Origin: GCA-2717185 sp964474755
Lineage (GTDB): Bacteria; Pseudomonadota; Alphaproteobacteria; UBA8366; GCA-2717185
Direction of reading: 5' to 3'
Assembly (NCBI GenBank): GCA_964474755.1
Contig: CAYYUG010000004.1
Location: forward strand, 62,001-126,000
Length of the DNA stretch: 64,000 nt
This document shows positions 35,747 to 44,713 of this stretch, one piece after another. Numbering within the stretch: position 1 is the stretch's first letter; each line of letters opens with the position of its first letter. Both the position numbers and the translations under genes were made by a program. The notes beneath the pieces were generated by a model. That model ran no database searches. It saw only the letters and a program-made list of their open reading frames with translations, and was not told the origin of the DNA.

Positions 35747-37007
35747 GTTCGGGCAGGATCAGCGCATCGGCATCGAAGCGCTTGCCCTCACGCAGGCAGA
35801 ATAGGGGCCGAAGTTGGCGCTCGGCCGTAATTTCATGGCCCTCATTATCGCGTAAGGTCCATCTGCCACGCAGGTCGGCAAGAACACTGACATCAGCGAC
35901 GGTACCTGGCTTAAGGGTGCCGATCTCGGCACCCATTTCCAGCATTTCAGCACAGTTCGATGTCACCATCGGTACAATCTCTGACAGCGACAGGCCAAGC
36001 GCCAACAACTCCGTCATGCCAAAGGCAAGACTGAACCGTTCGCCACCCGCAAAGAGATGATTTTCATCTGGATCAGAATGTTTCTCCGGTGTCCCCGGCG
36101 GCGGCGGCACCTTTGTGTTGTAGCCATGCATATCGGCGCCCAACGTATCCGGGATAACCCCTGCCTCAAGCACCTTGCGTGCCATGTCGAAGCTGAAATG
36201 CGAGCCGTGACCAATATCGACTTTCATACCTCGATCCAACGCATCGCGGACTGCGGGATGTAGTTCGCCGGCGGTGTTCACGAAGCCACCCGGATGGCGC
36301 GTGAAGGGATGGGCAAGGATATCCCCTGGTCCCAAGAGCTCCACCATATCTGGCACAATCGTGTCAGGATCCACTCCTTGCGTGCCATCATCCGGCAGCG
36401 GCCAGAGCTGGCCCAGATGAACGTAGATCGGTAGACCAGATTCGGTGCCGATCTGTTTGGCCAATTTCATCACCTCGTTTCCCCAACGAGTGTAACCGCC
36501 GATCTCCGCATGAGCCTTGATACCCTTCACTAAATCACGGTTGGCATCAATGGCGCGGACCGTGTTGTACACGTCGACACCCTTCGGGTTATAGAGGTCG
36601 GTATAATAGTGACCTTCCAGCCCACCAACGACATAGGCAGAGATGAAGGCGACTACGTGGCTGACCGAAGGCTCGCAAATGTAATGGCGAAAGCCACCAA
36701 AGGTCATGCAACTCGGACCGCCTAGATCGACTAAAGTGGTTACCCCGGAATGCACGCCGACCATATCGGGGTTGAGACCAAAGCGGCCACCCACATGCTG
36801 AAAAACATGGGCATGCGTATCGATCATCCCGGCGATGACCAAATCGTTAGAGACATCGACGGTCTGTACAGCATCAACAGTCGAAATATCTGCTTCGACC
36901 GCTGCAATTTTGCCACCTACGACAGCGACATCGAAGGTTCCATCCAGATTTTGCGTCGGGTCAACGACATGACCGCCCTTCAGCAAGACATCGTATTTTT
37001 GCGCCAT
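35730..37007 (-). CDS. Amidohydrolase/deacetylase, COG3964 type
   Basis: A 425-residue amidohydrolase close to the dihydroorotase-like group COG3964, which includes an N/O-deacetylase of agrobacteria. It shows a typical N-terminal strand (DVLLKGGHVVDPTQ), metal ligands H65-x-H67 in DTHAHVF, a GVTTLVDLGG strand and a carboxylated-Lys candidate near the KAHAEIGG segment. GAGG lies 8 nt before the chosen ATG; an ATG one codon earlier is equally possible, but the upstream open frame has no homology. It heads the operon with the CoxL-like enzyme, so an amide or ester may be cleaved to release the hydroxylase substrate. Confidence 0.85.
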   Translation of the reverse strand: MAQKYDVLLKGGHVVDPTQNLDGTFDVAVVGGKIAAVEADISTVDAVQTVDVSNDLVIAGMIDTHAHVFQHVGGRFGLNPDMVGVHSGVTTLVDLGGPSCMTFGGFRHYICEPSVSHVVAFISAYVVGGLEGHYYTDLYNPKGVDVYNTVRAIDANRDLVKGIKAHAEIGGYTRWGNEVMKLAKQIGTESGLPIYVHLGQLWPLPDDGTQGVDPDTIVPDMVELLGPGDILAHPFTRHPGGFVNTAGELHPAVRDALDRGMKVDIGHGSHFSFDMARKVLEAGVIPDTLGADMHGYNTKVPPPPGTPEKHSDPDENHLFAGGERFSLAFGMTELLALGLSLSEIVPMVTSNCAEMLEMGAEIGTLKPGTVADVSVLADLRGRWTLRDNEGHEITAERQLRPLFCLREGKRFDADALILPELDAAA

Positions 37008-37137
37008 CATCCCGTCCTCTATCGATCGTGTGTGAATCTGAAGAACCTTAAACCAAGGGCGGGAAACATGGAATGTTTCGCGCGCGATGGAACCACCGCC
37101 CTTGCGCCAGATCGCGCGCGTGATTACCACAGCATCG

Positions 37138-38040
37138 ATGAATAAGACCCACTCCCACGCGAATTCCAAGCATCGAGTCCTACACGGCATCCTGTTCATG
37201 TGCCTGGCCATCTGCATTATGCCAGTGATGAACGCCACCGCGAAGTACCTGGTAACTGACTACCCGATGCCGCAGGTTGTCTGGGCGCGTTTTACCGGTC
37301 ATTTCCTTTTCACGATCGCAATATTTCTCCCAAGCCTCGGTTGGCGTTTGTTCGTCCCTAACCGGCTGGCAATGCAGCTCGGCCGCTCTGCGGTGATGTT
37401 TACCTCGAACGGTTTATTCATTGTTGCGCTAGCGTCGATTTCACTCCCAACGTCCTCCGCAATCATGTTCACCGCGCCGTTGATGCTGACGGCCCTGTCG
37501 GTACCATTCCTCGGCGAACGGGTAGGCCCGCGCCGCTGGACGGCGGTTATATTAGGATTTACGGGTGCGATCCTGATCATCCGCCCGGGCCTCGGCGGCA
37601 TGCAATGGGGCGCCATCCTAACCTTTGGCTCAGCGGCGCTATTTGCGATATACCAAATCATGACGCGGAAGATTGGCGACGACGATCCCGCGGAAACCTC
37701 GATTGTCTACATGGCTTTGCTCGGCGCCACGGTGATGACCCTCGCGTTGCCAGTTTTTTTTGAAATGCCTAGGGAGCCATTGCATTTTATCCTGTTTGGC
37801 GCCGTCGGTTGTTTGGGCGGCGTGACACAATATTTCGTCATTAAAGCGCTGCAGTGCGCGCCCGCTTCAATCGTCGCTCCTTACCTTTATGGCGAGCTTA
37901 TTGGGGCAACCTTGCTTGGCTTCGCAATTTTCGGCGACTTCCCCGACCTGTGGACCTGGACTGGCGCGGCAATTATTGTCGCCAGCGGACTTTATGTTGC
38001 CTATCGAGAAGCAATTATGCGGCAATTACCTAATGAATGA
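37138..38040 (+). CDS. EamA/DMT-family transporter
   Basis: A 300-residue inner-membrane protein with about ten hydrophobic helices and two EamA repeats. The first repeat holds the VWARF and SSAIMFTAPLMLTALSVPFLGE segments; the second contains APASIVAPYLYGELIGATLLG and ends in GAAIIVASGLYVAYRE. Such proteins usually export amino acids or metabolites. The start is uncertain: I use the ATG giving a typical 300 residues, while an ATG at 37087 would add 17. Neither has a clear RBS. It is divergent from the COG3964 amidohydrolase operon and might export a product of it. Confidence 0.82.
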   Translation: MNKTHSHANSKHRVLHGILFMCLAICIMPVMNATAKYLVTDYPMPQVVWARFTGHFLFTIAIFLPSLGWRLFVPNRLAMQLGRSAVMFTSNGLFIVALASISLPTSSAIMFTAPLMLTALSVPFLGERVGPRRWTAVILGFTGAILIIRPGLGGMQWGAILTFGSAALFAIYQIMTRKIGDDDPAETSIVYMALLGATVMTLALPVFFEMPREPLHFILFGAVGCLGGVTQYFVIKALQCAPASIVAPYLYGELIGATLLGFAIFGDFPDLWTWTGAAIIVASGLYVAYREAIMRQLPNE

Positions 38041-38242
38041 AAAAAACAGTCGAAGCTTTGCATAGTTTTGCGGGCACTTCGACAAGAGCTCTAACGGCCA
38101 CAACAATTAGCCGCTAATCCCGCCCGGCGCGTGAACCTGTTGCGAGAATATAGTAGGTGTCCTATTGAACATAGGAAACGACCCTTTCTTCGGACGCATA
38201 GCGCCGCATCGTCGACAAGCAAAATTTTGGCCAGGATAAGAA

Positions 38243-39847
38243 ATGAACAACGCTGATCTAATCGTCAAAATCTTGAAATCCGCTGACATCCACCATGGAT
38301 TTGGCATCCCGAGCGGCAATGTCCTACCGTTGATGGAAGCGATGCGCACGGGAGGAATCGAGTTCGTGCTCACCGCCCACGAGGGATCTGCTGGTTTCAG
38401 CGCCGACGTCATGGGCCGGCTGACCGGCGCGCCAGGCCTTTGCATCGCGACCCTCGGCCCCGGCGCTACAAACCTATCTACTGGTGTCGGCAACGCCTGG
38501 TTAGACCGATCACCGATGATCGCCATCACCTGCAACTTGAACACCGACCAGTTGGGTCGCCGGATTCAGATGCATATCGACCACGAAACCCTATTCAAAC
38601 CAATTACGAAAGCGAGCTTCTTACTGCGCGAGGGCAAAATCGTTGAGACGTTGCAAAAAGCACTAGAGATCGCCCTAACCGATCCACTAGGTCCAGTCCA
38701 TCTCGACCTGCCGGAGGATGTCGCGCTGGCCGCTGCAGTCGAAACCGCACCAACTGGAACAACGAGGATTACCTATACCCACGAAGCGTCGAACGACGCA
38801 GTCGAAAAAGCCATCCCGATAATTGCCGGTGCAAAACGCCCAATCGCTGTCCTCGGTTCAACCGCGATGCGAATGGGGAATATTGACCTGCTGAGCGCCT
38901 TCATCGAGCGCAACGGAATTCCATTCGCGTCGACGACTATGGCGAAAGGCCTGATCGACGAAGATCATCCACTTTCTATCGGCTGCATCGAACGAGGTAA
39001 ACGCCAAGTGCAACGCGCCTTCTTGCGCAGCGCCGATCTGATCATCGGCCTGGGATACGATACGATTGAGGTAGAATACGAAGCCTGGATCGGTAATGTC
39101 CCTTTACTGCAAATCGACATAGATCCAGTAGACACAGATGCTTCCGTCTCAGTAGCCTTGGAGGTAACTGGCAATCTCGACTCGACCCTTACCCGGCTTA
39201 ACTTCGCCAAGGCCGCTGACAACGATTGGACCGACTCAGAAGTTGCAGGCCATCGGGACGCCTTCCAAGCGTCGCTTCGGCCAGTCAGCGATAGTTTCAC
39301 CCCGCATGCAGCCATTGATCTGGTTCGTACGGCGCTTCCAAAGGAAGGAATTTTGTCTTTCGATGTGGGCGCCCACACGCACCAGATTGCCAGCCAGTGG
39401 ACCGTACATGCACCGCGCAGCTTCCTGATAACCAATGGCTGGTCATCGATGGGTTTCGGCCTGCCCGGCGCGATCGCGGCAAAGCTCGCCCATCCCGATC
39501 GGCCCGTTGTCTGCTTGATTGGCGACGGCTGTTTCCAGATGACGTGCGGCGAACTTGCGACCGCGCTGCGGCAAAATCTCACCCTGCCCATTGTTGTCCT
39601 GGATGATCGGTGGCTTAGTCTCATCCAGATCAAGCAAACGCGGCGGCAGTTTGGCATCAATGGAACAGCACTCGATAATGTCGAAGTCGACGCCCCTCCG
39701 GCACATTATTTTGGCGTACCCGTGATCGCGGCGAACACATTGGACGCGCTAAAGGATGGCCTCGAAACCGCGTTTGCAGCGTCGGGACCGACGGTGATCG
39801 AAGCGCGCGTCGATCCAGCGCACTACATGGACACAGTGTTCGACTGA
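38243..39847 (+). CDS. ThDP-dependent enzyme, acetolactate-synthase/decarboxylase family
   Basis: A 534-residue thiamin diphosphate enzyme with three domains: N-terminal PYR with catalytic Glu47 in TAHEGSA, a central Rossmann-like domain (180-320) and C-terminal PP domain with the cofactor motif GDGCF. The FAD contacts of true acetolactate synthase are not evident, which suggests a 2-oxo acid decarboxylase or carboligase, for example of benzoylformate, phenylpyruvate or sulfopyruvate type. AGGA lies 6 nt before the ATG. A medium-chain reductase follows 14 nt later, so the aldehyde or ketone made here may be reduced by it. Confidence 0.88.
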   Translation: MNNADLIVKILKSADIHHGFGIPSGNVLPLMEAMRTGGIEFVLTAHEGSAGFSADVMGRLTGAPGLCIATLGPGATNLSTGVGNAWLDRSPMIAITCNLNTDQLGRRIQMHIDHETLFKPITKASFLLREGKIVETLQKALEIALTDPLGPVHLDLPEDVALAAAVETAPTGTTRITYTHEASNDAVEKAIPIIAGAKRPIAVLGSTAMRMGNIDLLSAFIERNGIPFASTTMAKGLIDEDHPLSIGCIERGKRQVQRAFLRSADLIIGLGYDTIEVEYEAWIGNVPLLQIDIDPVDTDASVSVALEVTGNLDSTLTRLNFAKAADNDWTDSEVAGHRDAFQASLRPVSDSFTPHAAIDLVRTALPKEGILSFDVGAHTHQIASQWTVHAPRSFLITNGWSSMGFGLPGAIAAKLAHPDRPVVCLIGDGCFQMTCGELATALRQNLTLPIVVLDDRWLSLIQIKQTRRQFGINGTALDNVEVDAPPAHYFGVPVIAANTLDALKDGLETAFAASGPTVIEARVDPAHYMDTVFD

Positions 39848-39861
39848 CGAGAGGCGAGGCT

Positions 39862-40878
39862 ATGAACCGACAGATCGTTTTGTTACATCGCCCCGACGGC
39901 GAGCCGGTTACGGCCGATTTCGACCTTAAGGAAAGTGCGATACCCGAACCAGACGAAGGTCAGTTCCTTGCCCGCACGCTCTATCTCTCGCTCGACCCCT
40001 ATATGCGCGGGCGGATGGATGCAGGCCAGTCCTATGCCGAACCTGTTCCGATTGGCGGCGTCATGGAGGGCGGAACGGTCAGCGTCATCGAGCACTCAAA
40101 CCATCCGTCCTATGCCGTCGGCGATTTCGTCGTAGGACGAATGGGTTGGCAAGAATACGGCGTCTCGGACGGCACCGGTATGCGAAAAATTGATCCAGCC
40201 ACCAAGCCCCTTTCCTACGCATTGGGCGTTCTTGGAATGCCGGGCATGACAGCCTATACAGGCCTGCTCAACCTCGGCCTGCCCCAGGAAGGAGATACTT
40301 TGGTCGTCGCCGCGGCTTCGGGTGCGGTCGGCAGCGTAGTCGGCCAGATAGCCAAGATTAAAGGTTGCCGTGCGGTAGGAGTTGCAGGTGGTGCCGAGAA
40401 ATGCCGCTTCGTCTCGGATGAGCTGAATTTTGATGTCTGCCTTGACCATCATGCGGATGACTTCGAGGATCAGCTTGCCACCGCCTGCCCGGATGGTATC
40501 GACATCTATTTCGAGAACGTGGCGGGACGCGTATTGCGCGCCGTGATTCCGCATTTCAACTTTTTCGCCCGAATGCCAGTTTGCGGCCTAATCGCGCAAT
40601 ACAACGCCGCGGGTCCGACCAAAGGCACCGACTACCTGCCGCAATTTATGCGCACCGTGCTAACCCACCGAATCGCAGTACGCGGCTTCATCGTGCGCGA
40701 CTACGCCGACCAGGAAGGCGAATTCCTACGGGAGGTCAGCAGCTGGATCGCCGAGGGTCGCATCAAGTACCGCGAGCACAAAGTCAAGGGACTTGAAAAC
40801 GCTCCGGAGATGCTTATCGGGTTGCTTAAAGGGCAAAATTTCGGCAAAACCATCGTTGAGATTTCAGAAGTCCCCTAA
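39862..40878 (+). CDS. NADP-dependent MDR oxidoreductase (CurA/PTGR-like)
   Basis: A 338-residue zinc-free medium-chain dehydrogenase/reductase close to leukotriene B4 dehydrogenase, prostaglandin reductase and CurA. It has the SLDPYMRGRM motif at 43-52, the nucleotide site AASGAVGSVVGQ and VAGGAEKC, where the Lys side chain usually binds NADP phosphate. The family reduces alpha,beta-unsaturated carbonyls. GAGG precedes the ATG. It is in an operon with the ThDP enzyme, separated by 14 nt. The exact substrate is unknown. Confidence 0.9.
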   Translation: MNRQIVLLHRPDGEPVTADFDLKESAIPEPDEGQFLARTLYLSLDPYMRGRMDAGQSYAEPVPIGGVMEGGTVSVIEHSNHPSYAVGDFVVGRMGWQEYGVSDGTGMRKIDPATKPLSYALGVLGMPGMTAYTGLLNLGLPQEGDTLVVAAASGAVGSVVGQIAKIKGCRAVGVAGGAEKCRFVSDELNFDVCLDHHADDFEDQLATACPDGIDIYFENVAGRVLRAVIPHFNFFARMPVCGLIAQYNAAGPTKGTDYLPQFMRTVLTHRIAVRGFIVRDYADQEGEFLREVSSWIAEGRIKYREHKVKGLENAPEMLIGLLKGQNFGKTIVEISEVP

Positions 40879-41400
40879 TCAAATTGATAACGGACTGAAG
40901 CAAAACATTAGGCCCATTCAGCATCAACGAATTGTCCTCCAAAAGCACCCAGGCCGAGACATTCGACAAGGCCGCCATCAAACAACTTTCCAGCGACCAC
41001 AGCAGCCAAACCTGAAGGGCTATGAACCGGCCATGACCAAGGGCCGGAATACCCGCGAACTCGTGTCCAAATAGTTCGTCCGCAATTGGGTGGGCAAGCT
41101 TGCCATACCCGTCGAAACTGTGCCGACCTGGGTCTATAGAAATTTGCACGCGCGGCACGTTCTCGTCACCGATGGAACGATCACGGGGATCATCTATTAA
41201 AGGGATATATGCACTGGAGATTTAGTGCCACTCTTGACAGTGCTGCCGACTACCGAAACGCGCCTGCAGGCCGCCCCTATCCCGCGTCCGCGCTCGAACA
41301 ACGTTTTATGGCGTCATTCTGCTCAGCAACGACCTCGCCGATTATCCACAGTCCGCGGCTAATGGTGGATGGCTAATTTGCAAAAGCTATGCGACAACGA
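40879..41400. other. Gene-poor stretch with possible decayed frame
   Basis: 522 nt without an intact gene. On the plus strand one frame runs to 41200 with a single TAG at 41072-41074; the part after it reads FVRNWVGKLAIPVETVPTWV and ends in VLVTDGTITGIIY, which has the look of the end of a CBS or similar domain. No start or RBS is clear. It may be a decayed gene or chance. The rest shows nothing I recognise. Confidence 0.3.
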
Positions 41401-42309
41401 TCAAGGTACCTGACTTTGTGACCGATAGTACTGGGCGATTTCACCGGCCGTCGTCTGCCAAACATCACCGAGCCTGCAGATATCGTCCAGCGCTTCTGCC
41501 AGATAGCGAACCCGATGCGGCTGGCCGACTACCCAAGGGTGCAGCGGCAGACTAAATAAACGGCCTGACTTGGCCCCCTCCGCATGCAACGTCCGAAATG
41601 CCTCTCCTATTAATCCCGGATAGCGCGGGTTCGGTACGTGACGAATCCAGAGCGCGTTAACATCATCCCATTCCATCTGATTTGGAACCGCAACCAACGT
41701 CGGGTCCGTCGTCATCATGTAAGGCTGGTCGTCGTTCGGCCAGTCGAGCTGGTAGTCATAGCCAGCTTCCGCTAACAGTTGCGGTGTGCGAGTCGACTCA
41801 TTGGAATCAACCCCCAGCCAACCAGTTGGCCTATGGCCCACCGCCTTTTCTACTATCTCTGTCGTGCGCTCAATAACGTGCCGTTCATCCACCTCCTCCA
41901 TGTCACTGGTGATCATTCGGGTCTGGTAATCACCATGTGCTGCAATCTCGTATCCACGCTCCAGGCAGGCCGCAATTAGGTTCGGGTAGCGCTCACAAGC
42001 ACCGGCGTTGGCAGCGACTGTAGCCTTAACGCCATGCCTATCCAGCAAGTCGAAAATTCGAAAAATGCCGATGCGGTTGCCGTACTCACGTTGAGTAAAG
42101 TATCGGTAATCCGGGGAATAATCGCCGCGCGGCCCCTTGAACCGTGGGTCGGTATGAACGCCTTTCGGTGGCTCTAGTTCCCAGTACTCCAAGTGCAACA
42201 GTACGTAAAAGGCAAGACGATTGCCGTTAGGCCATAGGAGTTTCGGCCGGTCCGGAAGCGCCGAATAGCGATAGAGGTCATGATCCATGCCGGGAGCAGG
42301 TTTGGTCAT
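41401..42309 (-). CDS. Polysaccharide-deacetylase-fold protein (PuuE-like), copy 1
   Basis: A 302-residue NodB-fold deacetylase in the branch that includes PuuE allantoinase and HpPgdA. It shows REYGNRIGIFRI (74-85), the metal-site HG in IAAHGDYQTR with H125, a WPNDDQP motif and the C-terminal LPLHPWVVGQPHRV. It lacks the TFDDG motif of classical chitin deacetylases, as is usual in this branch. It probably hydrolyses a C-N bond of a small cyclic amide or an N-acetyl group in the cytosol; no signal peptide is seen. Its start codon shares one base with the stop of the upstream paralogue (TGATG), so the two are co-translated. Confidence 0.87.
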   Translation of the reverse strand: MTKPAPGMDHDLYRYSALPDRPKLLWPNGNRLAFYVLLHLEYWELEPPKGVHTDPRFKGPRGDYSPDYRYFTQREYGNRIGIFRIFDLLDRHGVKATVAANAGACERYPNLIAACLERGYEIAAHGDYQTRMITSDMEEVDERHVIERTTEIVEKAVGHRPTGWLGVDSNESTRTPQLLAEAGYDYQLDWPNDDQPYMMTTDPTLVAVPNQMEWDDVNALWIRHVPNPRYPGLIGEAFRTLHAEGAKSGRLFSLPLHPWVVGQPHRVRYLAEALDDICRLGDVWQTTAGEIAQYYRSQSQVP

Positions 42310-43217
42310 CAGTCGCCCCCACCCAGATGCGCGCCGTAGTGTTCGGTACAGTGTTCAACATACCAGTCTGCAATCTCGTCGCCCTTCGCCTTCCACACGC
42401 CATCATGCGACAGGATGTAGCCGAGCGCTTCATCCAGATGGGAGATGCGATGCGGCTGACCCATAATATAAGGGTGTAACGCGATGCACATGACGCGACC
42501 GCTCTCCTCCCCCTCCGCATAAAGCGTATCGAACGTATCCTTAATCATGGTCACGAAATCCGCGCCTTCATGCTGTTTAAGGGTCAGCACAGAATCATTG
42601 AGATCCATCGAATATGGCACCGTGACTAGCGGTCCGTGCTCGGTAAGCAGCGGCAGCGGCTGATCGTCATGATACCAGTCACAGTAATATCTTATGCCCG
42701 CTTCAGCGACGAGGTCCGGCGTCTTCAAGGTGAAAGAAACTGCTGGCGAGAACCATCCTGGCAGCATTGTGCCCATAAGGTCCCAATGCAAATCTACGCA
42801 TTCCTTTATAGCGTTCCGTTCCTCTTCTTCGCTGTAGTACCAATGGTAGCGCGTGTTGTAGAGCCCGTGGCAGAGGATGGTCCAATCCCGTTCCGAGCAC
42901 GCCTTGAAAATCTCGGGGTAATGTACGTAATTCGCCATGTTGAGGGATATTGTTCCCTTAATGCCATGCTTGTCCAAAATGTCGATCATTCGCCAAACGC
43001 CGACCCGGTTCCCGTAATCGCGTATGCCGTAATTAAGTACATCCGGATGCGGTGTCCGTGGCCAGGGATTGCGCGCTCGCTGGTGTAACGGCAGGTATTC
43101 GTAATGCTCAATATTAGGGACGACCCATAGCGCTACGCGCGCGTCATTCGGCCAGCGCAGTTTCGGCCGCGAAACGATCGGCGAATAAGGCGCGCGATCC
43201 GCGTTGACGATGGTCAT
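42309..43217 (-). CDS. Polysaccharide-deacetylase-fold protein (PuuE-like), copy 2
   Basis: A 302-residue paralogue of the next gene, with the same motif order: RDYGNRVGVWRM (66-77), H117 in ILCHGLYNTR, WYHDDQP and ALHPYIMGQPHRI. The pair is identical in length but clearly diverged elsewhere, so the duplication is old and the two may form a mixed oligomer or act on different substrates. AAGGAG lies 5 nt before the ATG. It is divergent from the epoxide-hydrolase-like gene. Allantoinase-like or other ureide/imide hydrolysis is the best family-based guess; no purine-catabolism genes are nearby. Confidence 0.87.
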   Translation of the reverse strand: MTIVNADRAPYSPIVSRPKLRWPNDARVALWVVPNIEHYEYLPLHQRARNPWPRTPHPDVLNYGIRDYGNRVGVWRMIDILDKHGIKGTISLNMANYVHYPEIFKACSERDWTILCHGLYNTRYHWYYSEEEERNAIKECVDLHWDLMGTMLPGWFSPAVSFTLKTPDLVAEAGIRYYCDWYHDDQPLPLLTEHGPLVTVPYSMDLNDSVLTLKQHEGADFVTMIKDTFDTLYAEGEESGRVMCIALHPYIMGQPHRISHLDEALGYILSHDGVWKAKGDEIADWYVEHCTEHYGAHLGGGD

Positions 43218-43308
43218 AAGGTCTCCTTCGGTTCGGCTTGATGAACTGGAGACGATAGGTCATCGTCCATCGCAGCGGAAGCCACAAAGCCAGCAAGCGA
43301 AGGAACTA

Positions 43309-44448
43309 ATGGAGCCATACAGCCCTGAAATTTTGCCAGCAGGAATCCGATCCCGTTTCATCGAGAACGTAAATGGACTGCGAATGCACGTGCTGGAAGC
43401 GGGTGAGCCGGACAATCCCTGCCTACCGCTTCTACATGGGTTCCCAGAACTCGCCTATAGCTGGCGCAAGATCATGCCCGCACTGGCGGCGGCGGGATAC
43501 TACGTAATCGCACCAGACCAGCGCGGATATGGGCGAACAACCGGCTGGGAAAACAGCTACGATGCAGACCTCGTCCCTTTCCGGTTTCTCAATTTGGTGC
43601 GCGACGTACTGGCGCTGCTGCACGCACTCGGTCGCCACGAAACGGTCGGCATTGTCGGGCACGATTTCGGTGCTACGGTCGCCGTTTATGCGGCCTTGGC
43701 GAGGCCCGATATGTTCCCCAGCATGACCCTGATGAGTGCACCATTTACGGGCGCTCCGGCCTTCCCTTTCAATACAGCGAACGGCCATGCCGGAACGGCA
43801 TCAGAACCGGATATCCACAAAGCTTTGGCCGCTCTAACCCGGCCGCGCAAGCATTACCAGTGGTACTATTCAACCCGACCCGCGAACGAGGACATGCATG
43901 GATGCCCGCAAGGGGTGCACGAATTCCTTCGCGCCTATTACCACTATAAAAGCGCCGACTGGTTCGGCAATAAACCGTTCCGACTGGCAAATTGGACGGC
44001 ATCAGAACTGGAGAAGATGCCGACCTATTATATTATGGATCTCAACCATAACATGGCCGAGACCGTCGCGCCGGAAATGCCGTCGGCAGCGCAGATCAAA
44101 CGGTGCAGCTGGCTGCCGGAGGACGAGTTGCAAATATATAGCGGCGAGTTCAACTGTACTGGCTTCCAGGGCGGTCTCAACTGGTATCGCTGTCGCACCA
44201 CGCCCGAACACAGCGCCGAGCTAAGGCTCTACGCCAACCGAACGGTGGACGTGCCATCCTGCTTCATCGCCGGGACGCAAGATTGGGGCATCCGGCAGAA
44301 TCCCGGCGGTTTAGAAAAAATGCAGGAGACCGCCTGCAGCGATTTCCGTGACTGTCATTTGATCGACGGGGCCGGCCATTGGATTCAGCAGGAACAGCCG
44401 GAGGCAGTGGTAGAAAAACTATTGGCATTCTTGAATTCCTGCGAATAG
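43309..44448 (+). CDS. Epoxide-hydrolase-like alpha/beta hydrolase
   Basis: A 379-residue alpha/beta-hydrolase whose nucleophile elbow is G-H-D-F-G with Asp119, the hallmark of epoxide hydrolases and haloalkane or haloacetate dehalogenases rather than serine esterases. HGFP is at 43-46 and the base His is in GAGHWIQQEQP near the C terminus. A cap domain of about 90 residues follows the core sheet and is larger than in many relatives. The start is taken at MEPYSP, with AAGGA 5 nt upstream; an earlier frame would overlap the divergent deacetylase gene. It probably opens an epoxide or removes a halogen. Confidence 0.85.
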   Translation: MEPYSPEILPAGIRSRFIENVNGLRMHVLEAGEPDNPCLPLLHGFPELAYSWRKIMPALAAAGYYVIAPDQRGYGRTTGWENSYDADLVPFRFLNLVRDVLALLHALGRHETVGIVGHDFGATVAVYAALARPDMFPSMTLMSAPFTGAPAFPFNTANGHAGTASEPDIHKALAALTRPRKHYQWYYSTRPANEDMHGCPQGVHEFLRAYYHYKSADWFGNKPFRLANWTASELEKMPTYYIMDLNHNMAETVAPEMPSAAQIKRCSWLPEDELQIYSGEFNCTGFQGGLNWYRCRTTPEHSAELRLYANRTVDVPSCFIAGTQDWGIRQNPGGLEKMQETACSDFRDCHLIDGAGHWIQQEQPEAVVEKLLAFLNSCE

Positions 44449-44650
44449 AACGCCGCTAATTCGCTACCATTCCGGTCGAAATTACCTCTCTGTTTCCACC
44501 ATACAAAGGCAACACCAAAAATTAGCCGTTATACGCCAAAAATATGTGAATTAGCATTTACTTAGAAGTCCACATCGTGTGGGAAAGTTAAAGGCGAAAT
44601 TGTTACAGGAAACGACTTTGGACAAAATTTAGATAAATTATGAATACCTC

Positions 44651-44665
44651 TTCGGCTAAGCCGAA
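44651..44665. terminator. Possible bidirectional terminator hairpin
   Basis: TTCGGC, a TAA loop and GCCGAA form a perfect 6-bp stem between the convergent hydrolase and CMD genes, extended by CCTC/GAGG outside a small bulge. There is no clear U-tract on either side, so it may be weak or simply an AT-rich spacer feature. Confidence 0.3.
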
Positions 44666-44713
44666 ATTGAGGTCATCGAGCCGTTCCGATGGGGCTGAGG
44701 GAGGTCTAAATAT

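Noticed and set aside
38965..39660. 231-codon minus-strand frame
   Set aside because: It lies entirely inside the ThDP enzyme gene on the other strand and has no motif; a shadow of high-GC codon use.
41072..41074. TAG as a pyrrolysine codon
   Set aside because: No recognised Pyl protein family, no start or RBS, and no sign of Pyl machinery; a decayed frame is simpler.
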